Positions 26,044 through 34,258 are shown, counted from the first letter of the stretch. The stretch is 51,907 nt of DNA from Ilumatobacteraceae bacterium (GCA_022843125.1 JALHOG010000033.1:1-51907); one strand, 5' to 3'. Notes: a model not told the origin generated them from the letters alone. A program made the numbers and translations.

Positions 26044-26406
26044 CTAGACCTCGGCCCAGACGGTCTTGCCGCCGGGGAGCGGTCGCTCGCCCCATCGCAG
26101 GGAGGCCGCGGTCACGATCCGGAGGCCCTGCCCGCCGACACGCGCGACATCGGCCGGCTTCGCGATGGCTGCAGCCGTGCTGCAATCGTCGACCTCCACG
26201 AGAATCGAGTCGGCGGTCCGTGTCACGCGCAACGTCCCGCCGCCGGCGTGGACGACGGCGTTTGTGACCAGTTCACTCACCACGAGCCGCAGATCGCCGA
26301 GTTGCACGATGCTCTCGACGCGGAGCGATTCGATGAGCTCTCGCGCCAGCGACCCAGCGATGGAGTCAGCACCGAACGCGTACTCGATCGTTGGTGCTGT
26401 GCTCAT
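26044..26406 (-). CDS. RsbW-like anti-sigma factor/ATP-binding protein
   Basis: 120 residues, a single HATPase_c_2 domain. The N box reads VVSELVTNAVVHAG (about 42-55) and the G box VGGQGLRIV (about 90-98). Such small GHKL kinases bind a sigma factor or phosphorylate a STAS antagonist. It lies 126 bp downstream of the PP2C phosphatase gene on the same strand, giving two parts of a partner-switching system. No STAS antagonist or sigma factor gene is present nearby. Confidence 0.88.
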   Translation of the reverse strand: MSTAPTIEYAFGADSIAGSLARELIESLRVESIVQLGDLRLVVSELVTNAVVHAGGGTLRVTRTADSILVEVDDCSTAAAIAKPADVARVGGQGLRIVTAASLRWGERPLPGGKTVWAEV

Positions 26407-26532
26407 GCCACGTGCTCGTCCCTCACTTGGCGATATGGGTTCCCTCTGCGGGCACGCCCTAGACCCTGCTCACGCGTTCGGTCCGTTCACGCTGCGCGCT
26501 CACACCTGCGCATCGCCTCGGGTCGACTGGGG

Positions 26533-27672
26533 TCACGTCGGCGAAGGGGAATGCTCGAGCAGGAGCATGGTGGCGTCGTCGCGCAGCCCGTCGTCGGAGA
26601 ACTTCAGGATGTTGTCGGCGAGATGCCGGACGGTCTCCTGGACCGGCAGGCGCTCCAACGACGCGCGGACCAGGAAATCGGCGAGGCGAACGTCCCCGAA
26701 GAACGACCCGTCCGACGAGCGTGCCTCGGTGATGCCGTCGGTGTAGAAGAGCACACGGTCACCGCTCTGCAGCGAGTGCTCGGCCACTTCGATGACCGAG
26801 CCGCCGAGCCCGAATGGTCTCGACGGCATGCAATGCAGCGGCCCTGCGTAGGTGCCGTTGCGTACGAGCATCGGCAGCACGTGACCGGCGTTGATCCATC
26901 TGAGTGTGCCGGCCTCGAGATCGAGCGTGCCGATGAGGCCGGTGACGTAGTAGGAGTCCCCGAACTGCTCCGCGATCGCCGCGTCGACGATCTCGTAGGC
27001 ATCGGTGAGCGACCTTCCGGCGCGGCGCGAGTTGCGGAGACTGTTGATCGCTGCCGCCGACATCAGCACCGCAGACATCCCGTGGCCGATGGCGTCGACC
27101 ATCGCGAATTCGAAGCGCGTGGTGTCGAATGCGTAGTCGAACGAGTCACCACCGATCGTGTACGCCGGCTCCAGGATCGCACTGATCGCGACCTGGTCGG
27201 TCGAGCAGCTCAGGGGTGGCAGCAGGTCCCACTGCACCTCCGCCGCCGTCGACAGCGGCTCCGACCGGCGGGCACGAGCAGCCGTGTCGGTGTACCGGCA
27301 CTTGACCAACCACGCCATGACGAAGACGACGAGGAGCGGCTCGAGCAGCTCGGGCACCACGCCGTCCCACTCGTCGAAGTCCAACTCCAGAACACCGATC
27401 CGGCTCGAGCCCTCGATCAACGGCACCAACGCCACGGTCGGATGCGACCCCTGCACCTGGATCTCGCCGCTCATGAACACCCGGCCGATCAGCGTCCCGG
27501 CGATTGCCTGCGGGTCGCCGATCGGGCCGCCCGCGTCGACGTGTTGCAGGGTCCTGAGCGAGTAGTCGGCGATCAACAATCGAGCCGACGTGGCACCGAC
27601 CAGCTCACACACCAGGTCGAGGAGACCGATCACCTCGGTCGGGGACGCTCCGGCCGATCGCTCGACCATCAT
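26533..27672 (-). CDS. RsbU-like PP2C (SpoIIE) phosphatase with GAF-like sensor
   Basis: 379 residues. Residues 1-130 look like a GAF-type sensor domain (LLDLVCELVGATSARLLIAD ... VALVPLIEGSSRIGVLELDF). The rest is a SpoIIE/PP2C phosphatase with metal-binding residues in IGGDSFDYA, VDAIGHGMSAVLMSA, INAGHVLPML, LFYTDGITEAR and the terminal RDDATMLLL. It should dephosphorylate a STAS antagonist in response to a signal sensed by the GAF part. The start is the first of two adjacent ATGs at 27672; the longer frame upstream reads antisense through the next gene. Confidence 0.88.
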   Translation of the reverse strand: MMVERSAGASPTEVIGLLDLVCELVGATSARLLIADYSLRTLQHVDAGGPIGDPQAIAGTLIGRVFMSGEIQVQGSHPTVALVPLIEGSSRIGVLELDFDEWDGVVPELLEPLLVVFVMAWLVKCRYTDTAARARRSEPLSTAAEVQWDLLPPLSCSTDQVAISAILEPAYTIGGDSFDYAFDTTRFEFAMVDAIGHGMSAVLMSAAAINSLRNSRRAGRSLTDAYEIVDAAIAEQFGDSYYVTGLIGTLDLEAGTLRWINAGHVLPMLVRNGTYAGPLHCMPSRPFGLGGSVIEVAEHSLQSGDRVLFYTDGITEARSSDGSFFGDVRLADFLVRASLERLPVQETVRHLADNILKFSDDGLRDDATMLLLEHSPSPT

Positions 27673-27767
27673 GGTGACGGCGCCTTCACATGGATCCGGC
27701 ACTTCAGGCCTCCCGGTCCGACTGTATGAGCCCTCGGGCCCACTCTGGCCGGTGGGGCGTCCGGGGG

Positions 27768-28688
27768 TCAAGCTGTGCTGACACTCGAGTCGCTCGTGCG
27801 CCGCGGTGGGTCGAGCGATTTCACGAACCAATGGTGCGCGTAGGGGTTGTCGTTGTACTGCTCGGTCGGGCGGTATCCGGCGGTCTCGTACATGGCGATC
27901 GCTTCGGTGAGCGTGGCGTTCGTGTCGAGCACGACCGTCGTGTAACCGAGCACGTGGCTGCGGTGCTCGAGCTCGGCGAGCAACCGTCGGCCCAGGCCGG
28001 CACCGCGCCATTCCTGATGGATCCACATCCGTTTGACCTCGGCTGTCCCGGCGTCGTGCGGCTGGACACCACCACATCCTGCAACCGTGCCGTCGGCGGC
28101 GAACGCGACCAGGAACGTCCCGCCCGGCGGACCCATCGACGCAGCACCGGGACCCGTCGCTCCACGCCGGTCGAACCCGTCTCGGAACCGGGCGTCGAGC
28201 TCGTCGAAGTACGACGCCATCGCTGCGGTCGCTTCGACGCCTGCGGGGTCGACCTCCTCGAACGTCACCGCCGACACCCGGATCAACAACTCGGCGGTTC
28301 GGAGCGCCTCGACCAACCGCCGACGTTGCCCGGCCGTGAGCGGCGCGAGCAGATCGAGGGCGACCTCGTCGGAACGGGCGTCGAGCCGCGTCCACCTGCG
28401 GCGCCCGGCCGCGGTCAGACGGCACACGCGTCGTCGACGGTCGACAGGGTCATCGGTGATGCTCACGAGACGGTGCTGCTCGAGGATCCGGAGGAGACGG
28501 CTGACGTATCCCGAGTCGAGGCCGAGCCGTCGACGCAGGTCGCGCACCGACGCGCCGTCGGGCCCGATCTCGAACAGCAGCCTGGCCGCAGCGAGCGGCA
28601 GACCAGAGCCGAGGAACGAATCGTCGAGCGCGCCGATGCGCGGCGTGTAGGTCCGGTTGAACCGGCGCACCGCCACTATCTCTTCCAT
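27768..28688 (-). CDS. MarR regulator fused to GNAT N-acetyltransferase
   Basis: 306 residues. The N-terminal half (1-145) is a MarR winged helix: ASVRDLRRRLGLDSGYVSRL is the recognition region and ITDDPVDRRRRVCRLTAAG the wing. The C-terminal half (about 150-306) is a GNAT acetyltransferase with the acetyl-CoA motif RMWIHQEWRGAGLGRRLLAE and YETAGYRPTEQYNDNP. This fusion is a known architecture in actinobacteria; the substrate is unknown. The ATG at 28688 is directly preceded by a perfect palindrome, so the protein probably represses itself. Confidence 0.9.
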   Translation of the reverse strand: MEEIVAVRRFNRTYTPRIGALDDSFLGSGLPLAAARLLFEIGPDGASVRDLRRRLGLDSGYVSRLLRILEQHRLVSITDDPVDRRRRVCRLTAAGRRRWTRLDARSDEVALDLLAPLTAGQRRRLVEALRTAELLIRVSAVTFEEVDPAGVEATAAMASYFDELDARFRDGFDRRGATGPGAASMGPPGGTFLVAFAADGTVAGCGGVQPHDAGTAEVKRMWIHQEWRGAGLGRRLLAELEHRSHVLGYTTVVLDTNATLTEAIAMYETAGYRPTEQYNDNPYAHHWFVKSLDPPRRTSDSSVSTA

Positions 28689-28710
28689 ATCTCTGACTTT
28701 AGTCAGAGAT
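28689..28710. promoter_or_regulatory. Perfect 10-bp-arm palindrome abutting MarR-GNAT start codon
   Basis: ATCTCTGACT-TT-AGTCAGAGAT ends on the base next to the ATG. Size and place suit a MarR dimer site for autorepression. No ribosome binding site fits between it and the ATG, so the mRNA may be leaderless or have a very short leader. Confidence 0.8.
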
Positions 28711-28857
28711 TGCGTCCCACACGTGCGTCCCGCCGCGAGCGGCGGTGCCGACGAGGCCGTCGAGCACATGCGGGCCGAGGTCGAGCAGACCACCCTGCTC
28801 GAGCCGCCACGGCGTTGCGAAGTAGGTGCCCGGCACGAACCCATTGCTCGGAGACGG
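28699..28857 (-). pseudogene. Remnant of Gfo/Idh/MocA-type oxidoreductase
   Basis: A 52-codon open stretch without a start codon, bounded upstream by a TGA and ending in a TAA inside the palindrome at 28689-28710. It reads GFVPGTYFATPWRLEQGG followed by LLDLGPHVLDGLVG. The Gly-Gly-x-Leu-x-Asp-x-Gly-x-His pattern is the substrate-side motif of Gfo/Idh/MocA dehydrogenases (roughly residues 165-185 of ~330). The nucleotide-binding half and the C-terminus are missing. Identification is from a short motif only. Confidence 0.45.
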
Positions 28858-28901
28858 TCAGATGGTCCCCGAGATGTGCGCTCGTCTTGCTGTCGGGGCC
28901 A

Positions 28902-29483
28902 TCAGCTGCGTGTCGGCCCGCCGATCCGCCACTCGCCGCGCTCCAGGGCGAACGCGAGCCCCTCCGAGTGGCCGCGCGGGAACCGGCGCACCCCCACGGC
29001 CTTGGCGCCGGTGATCACGACGTCGGTCAGTGTCTCGTCGAGGAACATCTGCGAGCTGACCGAACCGCCACCGCTCCTGTCGCGACGGTAACGCTCCGAC
29101 GCAGCGACAAAGGCGGCCAGGTCGACGATCGTCTTCACGCACGCCCCGATCGTCTTCGTGTGCGCCGCGACCAGCTCACGATGTCGGTACGAATCGGCCA
29201 GCATCAGCTCGGGCGGCACAGCCGTCCCGCGTGAGCGCTGAGCCGAAGCGATCACCGCAGCACCTGCCATCTTCACAGCAGCGAGGAGGTCGTCGGACAT
29301 GCCATACGCTCGGCAGAGGTCGGTGAAGCCGTCGGCCGCATCGTCGCCCACCATCGGGATCACCATCATCGCGATGCCCCGGAGCCTCGATCTCGTGAGG
29401 CAACGGAAGAACGTCTCCCAATCACCGTGCACCATCGCCTGCTGGGCGGTGAGGAACACCTCGTCGGGGCTCGTAGCCGGCAT
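28902..29483 (-). CDS. Hypothetical protein
   Basis: 193 residues, no signal peptide or membrane segment. It starts MPATSPDEVFLTAQQAMVHG followed by DWETFFRCLTRSRL, a beginning that looks like small helical stress or SnoaL-like proteins, and ends EGLAFALERGEWRIGGPTRS. The composition is normal for a real protein. No family was recognised. An ATG eight or more codons upstream is possible. Confidence 0.7.
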   Translation of the reverse strand: MPATSPDEVFLTAQQAMVHGDWETFFRCLTRSRLRGIAMMVIPMVGDDAADGFTDLCRAYGMSDDLLAAVKMAGAAVIASAQRSRGTAVPPELMLADSYRHRELVAAHTKTIGACVKTIVDLAAFVAASERYRRDRSGGGSVSSQMFLDETLTDVVITGAKAVGVRRFPRGHSEGLAFALERGEWRIGGPTRS

Positions 29484-29732
29484 GGCGCATCCTCGCATCC
29501 AGCGGCATGCGACGCACCGCACGATCGCTGCGCGGGTGCACTGGGGACGATGCCGAACGCAGCGGTGATCGATCGCGTGCTCGGCACCGCCGCAGCCCGG
29601 TCACGCGGACGTGCGCGCCGAGATGATCGCAGCGCACGCCGCCGCGTGGAACGCCACCTCGCCCCGGCTGCTCGACGCGATCGCGGGCCGCTCGGTCGAG
29701 CAGCGGGTCGGCGCCGCTCGTACGGTGCGGTC

Positions 29733-30176
29733 GTGGGCTTGCCGCACATCGATACGCACACGGTCGACATCGACGCCGACAACGGTCGTGTGTGGGACGT
29801 CGTCGTGCAGTCGATGGAGCAGGCGTTGAGCGGGCGTGCAGCACGCTCGTACGCCTGGGTGATGCAGGCCGACGACCGCCGTGCCAGCGGACCGCGACCG
29901 CTCGCGGCAGGAAGCACCACGCCGGGCTTCCGCGTCGTGACAGCGACCTCGCCATCCGAGCTGGTGATCACGGGGCGGCACCGTCTGGCCGCCTACGAGA
30001 TGGTGTTCGCCCTGACACCGCTCGACGGCCACCGAACCCGGCTCGCCTGCACGACCAACGCAGCGTTCGGTCGCGGACCCGGCCGCGCGTATCGGGCGCT
30101 GGTCATCGGCTCGGGCGGGCACGCCATCGCGACCCGTCGCCTCCTCGCGACCCTGCGCCGCCGAGCCGAACGCTGA
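29733..30176 (+). CDS. SRPBCC-like (polyketide cyclase/lipid transport fold) protein
   Basis: 147 residues from a GTG start. The pattern HTVDIDADNGRVWDVVVQSM at the N-terminus and ELVITGRHRLAAYEMVFALT in the middle, then a C-terminal helix (RAYRALVIGSGGHAIATRRL), fits the START/SRPBCC fold of small hydrophobic-ligand binders. The start is uncertain because the frame stays open upstream, but that upstream part is Arg-rich and not protein-like. The ligand is unknown. Confidence 0.65.
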   Translation: MGLPHIDTHTVDIDADNGRVWDVVVQSMEQALSGRAARSYAWVMQADDRRASGPRPLAAGSTTPGFRVVTATSPSELVITGRHRLAAYEMVFALTPLDGHRTRLACTTNAAFGRGPGRAYRALVIGSGGHAIATRRLLATLRRRAER

Positions 30177-30183
30177 CGCCCGC

Positions 30184-30549
30184 TCAGCGCTCGTCCGTCC
30201 TCGTACCGCCGGCGTCGCCACGCCCTGTCGTGCGTTGGAGTTGCTCGATGAGCGCGGACGCCTGCGCCTTCGTGAGGTCGTCGGGGATGTCGGCCGCGGC
30301 GTCCCGCCCGAGCGTGTCGAGGTAGGTCCGCTGGGGGCCGGTCATCGGCTCGACCGCCGTGCTGCCGGCTGACACGTCTCCCGCCTCTTCCGGTCGGCCG
30401 CGCAGCACGGCACCCGGCTGCAGCGTCGAGGTCGCTGCCTGCTCCGGGAAGTCGCGCCGCTGGAGTTCCAGTACTTCGTCAACGGTCGGGGGATCGTCGA
30501 CGGCCGCATCGTCGACCGGTACGGCGCCACCTTCGGTGTAGTCGGTCAT
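30184..30549 (-). CDS. DUF3072 domain protein
   Basis: 121 residues. The C-terminal ~55 residues carry the DUF3072 pattern (MTGPQRTYLDTLGRDA, then IPDDLTKAQASALIEQLQ and TGRG). The N-terminal half is acidic and probably disordered (DDAAVDDPPTVDEVLELQRR). The role of the family is unknown. The ATG at 30549 gives the natural start; upstream in frame the sequence reads antisense through an adjacent repeat. Confidence 0.8.
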   Translation of the reverse strand: MTDYTEGGAVPVDDAAVDDPPTVDEVLELQRRDFPEQAATSTLQPGAVLRGRPEEAGDVSAGSTAVEPMTGPQRTYLDTLGRDAAADIPDDLTKAQASALIEQLQRTTGRGDAGGTRTDER

Positions 30550-30598
30550 GTCGGTCCCCGTACCCGTGGTCGGGTCAGGCCATACGGAACGGGTCGGG

Positions 30599-31210
30599 TC
30601 AGCCCGACATCGACTCCTCCATCGACTCCTCCATCGACTCCTCCATCGACTCCTGGTCACCCGACATGTCGTGACCGCCCATATCCATCTCGCTGTCCAT
30701 CTCGCCGCCCATGCCGTCGATCGCACGGACCTCGGCCATGAAGGTGACCGGGTCGGCGTTGTCGAACTCGAGGGTGACCTCGATCATCTCCGGGTACGTC
30801 GCAGCGTCGATGTCGAACAGCATCACGTGCGGACCGCCCGACTCGAAGACGAACTCCCCACCCGCAGGGATCACGAAACCGTCTTCCTTCTCGCGCATCG
30901 ACATCGTGCCGTCGTCGCTCATCAGCGTCTCGTGCAACTCGACGCTGTCGGTCACGTCGGTCGAGGCCGAGATGACGGTCACGTCGGCATCGGTGGGGTT
31001 CGACACGATGCCGTAGACCGCGGTGACGGCCTGACCCTCGGCCGGTTGACGCGACCAGGCGTCGGTTACCGTGATCCCGGCGGCCGCAACAGTCTCGGCC
31101 GTCTCGGCGGCGGGCGCCGCCTCCTCGTCGTCACCGCATCCGGCGAGTGCGAGCACCGCCAGAGCGGGGACTGCGATCAGGGTTCGGGGACGGACTCGTC
31201 GTACACGCAT
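30599..31210 (-). CDS. Copper chaperone PCuAC-type lipoprotein with Met-rich tail
   Basis: 203 residues. The N-terminus is a lipoprotein signal (AVLALAGC). The PCuAC copper motif H-x(n)-M...H-x-M is visible as HETLMSDDGTMSM and GPHVMLFD. The protein ends in an unusual tail of about 45 residues with MGGEMDSEMDMGGHDMSG and then repeated MEES, encoded by 12-bp tandem repeats; Met/His-rich tails bind Cu(I). It should deliver copper outside the membrane to cytochrome oxidase, in line with CtaG, SCO1 and a second PCuAC encoded upstream on the same strand. Confidence 0.9.
   Translation of the reverse strand: MRVRRVRPRTLIAVPALAVLALAGCGDDEEAAPAAETAETVAAAGITVTDAWSRQPAEGQAVTAVYGIVSNPTDADVTVISASTDVTDSVELHETLMSDDGTMSMREKEDGFVIPAGGEFVFESGGPHVMLFDIDAATYPEMIEVTLEFDNADPVTFMAEVRAIDGMGGEMDSEMDMGGHDMSGDQESMEESMEESMEESMSG
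30609..30653 (-). repeat. 12-bp tandem repeat in PCuAC gene
   Basis: The unit ATCGACTCCTCC (plus strand) occurs three times, followed by a partial fourth. It encodes MEES repeats in the protein tail and could change copy number by slippage. Confidence 0.9.
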
Positions 31211-31283
31211 GGCTCAGTGGTCGTGCCGCCAATCCGTTTGGTTCCCGACACCGATGTTTTTCCGGACATTTCCGCAACGTCGC

Positions 31284-32147
31284 TCAACCGGCGTCGCGCT
31301 CCAGCGCGGTCGACGTCGGCCGCTGCGGTGAACCCGGTCGCAGGTCGCCGTCGCGCTCGGCGTTCGCCCACCTCACCCAGATCACCGCGATCACGAGCCA
31401 GATCACCGGCACGGCACCCACCTTCATCAGCGCCCCGGCGAGCTGCTGGTCGTCGATGGCGCTGAGACCGACGCGGGGCGCGATCTCGTAGCTGCTGTAG
31501 AGCGGCGTCCGGGAGAACGTGAGGAAGCCGCCCGGGACCATCGCCGTGAGGCCGGCGGCTCCGAAGAGGTACGCAGACCGCAGCGGGACCGACGCCACCC
31601 GATGCTCCTGCAACGGACTGATCACCGGCAACCACATCGCGATGCCCGTCACCAGCCAGATCGCATCGAGGAGGAACGAGCCCACCTGCGAACCGCGCAG
31701 GGTGTCGACGGTCCAGGGAGTGTGCGTCGCGAGCAGGGTGCCGTTGGCGATGATGACGGCGTACAGCGGCCTCGACACCCAGGCGACCACCCGGTAGAGC
31801 CGCCGCCGAGCGAGCACCTGGCGGACCCACCACTCCGGTGCGGCGAGCACGAACAGCGGCGCCGCGACGAGCGTGTAGATCAGGTACTGCGACATGTGCA
31901 CCGACGCGAGGTAGCCGGCCCCGAGCGCTCCGACCGGCCAGTCCGACGCGACCCACAGCGCCATGAGCGCCAGCCAGAACCACCAGCGTTGGCGGGTGGT
32001 GACGTCGATCCCGCCGGTCGCCGCACGACGTCGTCGGAGCGCCCGCCACCGGAGGGAGGCGAGCGCGATCACCACCGCCCACACCCCCACGTAGGGCTGC
32101 GGCGTCCAACTCCAGGGCTCCATCGTCTGTGAGCACCACCACCTCAT
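31284..32147 (-). CDS. CtaG-type cytochrome c oxidase assembly membrane protein
   Basis: 287 residues with about seven membrane segments. Family features include ASVHMSQYLIYTLVAAPLFV, ANGTLLATHTPWTVD and a histidine/proline-containing WLPVISPLQEHR. Proteins of this caa3_CtaG family help assemble the copper centre of terminal oxidases. The ATG at 32147 is preceded by GGAGGT at a good distance; ATGs at 32123 (MEPWSWTP) and 32204 are alternatives. Neighbours PCuAC and SCO1 support the role. Confidence 0.88.
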   Translation of the reverse strand: MRWWCSQTMEPWSWTPQPYVGVWAVVIALASLRWRALRRRRAATGGIDVTTRQRWWFWLALMALWVASDWPVGALGAGYLASVHMSQYLIYTLVAAPLFVLAAPEWWVRQVLARRRLYRVVAWVSRPLYAVIIANGTLLATHTPWTVDTLRGSQVGSFLLDAIWLVTGIAMWLPVISPLQEHRVASVPLRSAYLFGAAGLTAMVPGGFLTFSRTPLYSSYEIAPRVGLSAIDDQQLAGALMKVGAVPVIWLVIAVIWVRWANAERDGDLRPGSPQRPTSTALERDAG

Positions 32148-32193
32148 CACCGGACCTCCGTGTTCGCGTCGGACATGTTCGAGCCGGGCAGGT

Positions 32194-32640
32194 TCACGGC
32201 TCACGCTCGATCAGCTCGGCCAGCTCGTGTAGCGGCACCACGGTCACGTCGATCTCGATCGGTGTGTGCCGGTCGAACTCGATCGTGAGCGCGATGCGGT
32301 CACCCGCGACGAGCGGCTCGCGGACGTCCGACAGCATGATGTGGCTGCCCATCGGGGAGAGACGGGTGATCCCGCGGTCGACGGTGATCCGGTCGCTCGG
32401 CAGCATGATCCCGCCGCCGTCGACCGGTCTGAGCTCGTGCAACGAGACGCCCGCCGCTCCGGGTGCGACGGCGCCGACGATCGCATCGCTGCCGCCCGAC
32501 TCGACCTCGAAGTAGACGGCCGCATCGGCACCCCGCGGCACCTCGCCGACGACCGGCCCGGTGATCGTCACCGACCCGGCCGGCGGCGCGCCGCCACACG
32601 CTGCCGTCAGCGCCACGACCAGCACCGCCGTCGTCGCCAC
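32194..32640 (-). CDS. Second PCuAC-type copper chaperone lipoprotein
   Basis: 148 residues from the GTG at 32640. The lipobox is VALTAAC. The copper motif is present as LHELRPVDGGGIMLP and MGSHIMLSD. The start is doubtful: with the GTG the signal peptide lacks basic residues, whereas a CTG at 32661, overlapping the SCO1 stop as CTGA, would add LNRSRPL and give a normal signal. The gene is thus coupled to SCO1 upstream. It lacks the Met-rich tail of the other copy. Confidence 0.85.
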   Translation of the reverse strand: MATTAVLVVALTAACGGAPPAGSVTITGPVVGEVPRGADAAVYFEVESGGSDAIVGAVAPGAAGVSLHELRPVDGGGIMLPSDRITVDRGITRLSPMGSHIMLSDVREPLVAGDRIALTIEFDRHTPIEIDVTVVPLHELAELIEREP

Positions 32641-32657
32641 GAGCGGCCGCGAACGAT

Positions 32658-33341
32658 TCAGGGTGCGACCTCGCGTGCGAGCGTCTTCAAATCGGCGACC
32701 CAGTCGGCCTGCCGGACGCCGAGGCCGTACGCCCGTCGGGCGACGCCGTCCGGGTCGAACAGCAGCACCTGGGTGGCATGCCCGACGAGGTAGTTGCCGT
32801 CGGCGTCGGGTTCGTTCGCCGTCGCCGCAGGGACGCCGGCCGCGAACTGTGCGTCGCGGAGTTCGTCGCTCGACCCCGTGAGGCCGACGAACGACTGATC
32901 GAACCGGTCGAGGTAGGTGCGCAGGTCCTCGGGCGAGTCGCGCGCGGGATCGGTGGTGACGAACACGACGGTGTACCGGTCGCGGACATCGCTCGGCAGA
33001 TCGCCGAACGCGGCGCCCAAGACCGCCATCTGGATGGGGCACGCATCGGGACAACTCAGGTAGCCGAAGAAGAGCAATGTCATCCGACCGGCGGTCTCCG
33101 TGCGCAGATCGAACCGTTCCCCGTCGGTGTCGACGAGGAGCGCCGGGGGCATCGTGACCGATCCGTCCAGGTCGACGAACGCCATCGCCCGCTGCCCCTG
33201 GCTCCGGCTCGCGAACAGCCCCGCCACCACGAGCACGACGGCGGCCACCACGATCGTGCCGATCCGCCAGCGCGCCTGGCTGTCGAGGCGGCCAGCGGCC
33301 CGTGAACGGTCCGGCGCGATTGCGCCGTCGAGGTCGCCCAC
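32658..33341 (-). CDS. SCO1/SenC copper metallochaperone
   Basis: 227 residues from a GTG start. One N-terminal membrane anchor (RIGTIVVAAVVLVVAGLF, about 26-43) is followed by a thioredoxin-fold domain. The copper-binding Cys97 and Cys101 lie in YLSCPDACPIQM, and the third ligand His is in YLVGHATQVLLFDPDG. The protein matures the CuA centre of oxidase subunit II. It is translated together with a tiny membrane protein upstream and PCuAC downstream. Confidence 0.92.
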   Translation of the reverse strand: MGDLDGAIAPDRSRAAGRLDSQARWRIGTIVVAAVVLVVAGLFASRSQGQRAMAFVDLDGSVTMPPALLVDTDGERFDLRTETAGRMTLLFFGYLSCPDACPIQMAVLGAAFGDLPSDVRDRYTVVFVTTDPARDSPEDLRTYLDRFDQSFVGLTGSSDELRDAQFAAGVPAATANEPDADGNYLVGHATQVLLFDPDGVARRAYGLGVRQADWVADLKTLAREVAP

Positions 33342-33346
33342 CCCGA

Positions 33347-33490
33347 TCAGGGTGCCGTGGCGCGGGCGTAGGCGATGAGGGCCACGCCGACCAGCACGAT
33401 CGCGAAGACGGTCACCTGATACCAGCCAACCTGGCGGGCAACCTCTCGCTGGCGGGACTCGCGTTGGAGGGTGCGGAGTGGATCGACCAT
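33347..33490 (-). CDS. Small single-span membrane protein
   Basis: 47 residues: MVDPLRTLQRESRQREVARQ, then a hydrophobic helix (VTVFAIVLVGVALIAYA) to the C-terminus. It ends 5 nt before the SCO1 start, at the head of the copper-assembly operon. The longer frame upstream is not protein-like. Unknown role; a small assembly or oxidase-associated subunit is possible. Confidence 0.65.
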   Translation of the reverse strand: MVDPLRTLQRESRQREVARQVGWYQVTVFAIVLVGVALIAYARATAP

Positions 33491-33582
33491 ACCGAGAAGG
33501 TCGCTCCCGCCACTGCCGTGGTTCCGCGAGCCCTCCTGCAATCTTCGGGAACTCCGAGCGCGCCCGACACGACCTTTGCTGC

Positions 33583-34242
33583 ATGGCTTCTCAGCGGTCA
33601 CGCACCGCACGCTCACGACGACGCCGGTGGTCGTCGCTCCACATCGTCCTCGGCCTCGCTGCCGTTGCGCTCATCGCCGGGGTGGCGGTCCTCGTGACCG
33701 TGCTCGCACCGGAGCCCGAACGTGTCGATGCCGACGTGGAGCAGTACCGCGACGTCGAGGTCGTCGGCGACGCGCTCGATCCCTATCCGGGAACCGGCCT
33801 CGCCGATCCGTCCGTTGGACAGGTCGCTCCGGTGCTCTCCGGCGCCGCGTTCGACGGCACCCCGGTGACGATCGAACCGGGGCAACCCACCCTCGTCACC
33901 TTCCTGGCCCACTGGTGCTCGCATTGCCAGGCCGAAGTGCCCCGAATCGTCGACTGGATCGAGTCGGGGGACGTACCACCGTCACTCCGGATCGTGGGCG
34001 TTTCCACATCGGCGACGTCCACCCGCCCGAACTTCCCGCCGTCGAATTGGCTCGAGCGCGAACGCTTCACACCCACCGTGATGGCTGATGACGTGTTGGC
34101 GACGGCCGCGCAAGCGTTCGGGGTCAACGGATTCCCGGCGCTCGTGATGCTCGACGCCGACGGCAGCGTGCTCTGGCGCACCAGCGGCCAGCTGCCCGAC
34201 GGGGCGCTCGAGGAAATGGTCGCCACGACGCTCGCCGCCTGA
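33583..34242 (+). CDS. Membrane-anchored thioredoxin-like (TlpA/ResA) protein
   Basis: 219 residues. A basic N-terminus (RSRRRRW) and one membrane helix (about 18-42) anchor an extracytoplasmic thioredoxin fold. The active site is FLAHWCSHCQAEVPR with Cys112 and Cys115, and a cis-Pro loop NGFPALVML follows. It probably reduces cysteines of apo-cytochrome c or of the copper proteins encoded divergently. ATG at 33583. Confidence 0.88.
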   Translation: MASQRSRTARSRRRRWSSLHIVLGLAAVALIAGVAVLVTVLAPEPERVDADVEQYRDVEVVGDALDPYPGTGLADPSVGQVAPVLSGAAFDGTPVTIEPGQPTLVTFLAHWCSHCQAEVPRIVDWIESGDVPPSLRIVGVSTSATSTRPNFPPSNWLERERFTPTVMADDVLATAAQAFGVNGFPALVMLDADGSVLWRTSGQLPDGALEEMVATTLAA

Positions 34243-34258
34243 CCGCGTCGGCCCCCGT

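Noticed and set aside
28858..29142. Minus-strand 94-codon frame within the hypothetical gene
   Set aside because: Arg-rich shadow frame of the 28902-29483 gene.
29611..29829. Small plus-strand frame (AEMIAAHAAAWN...) upstream of the SRPBCC gene
   Set aside because: Its first 40 codons look protein-like, but the rest overlaps the next gene out of frame and no start signal or family supports it.
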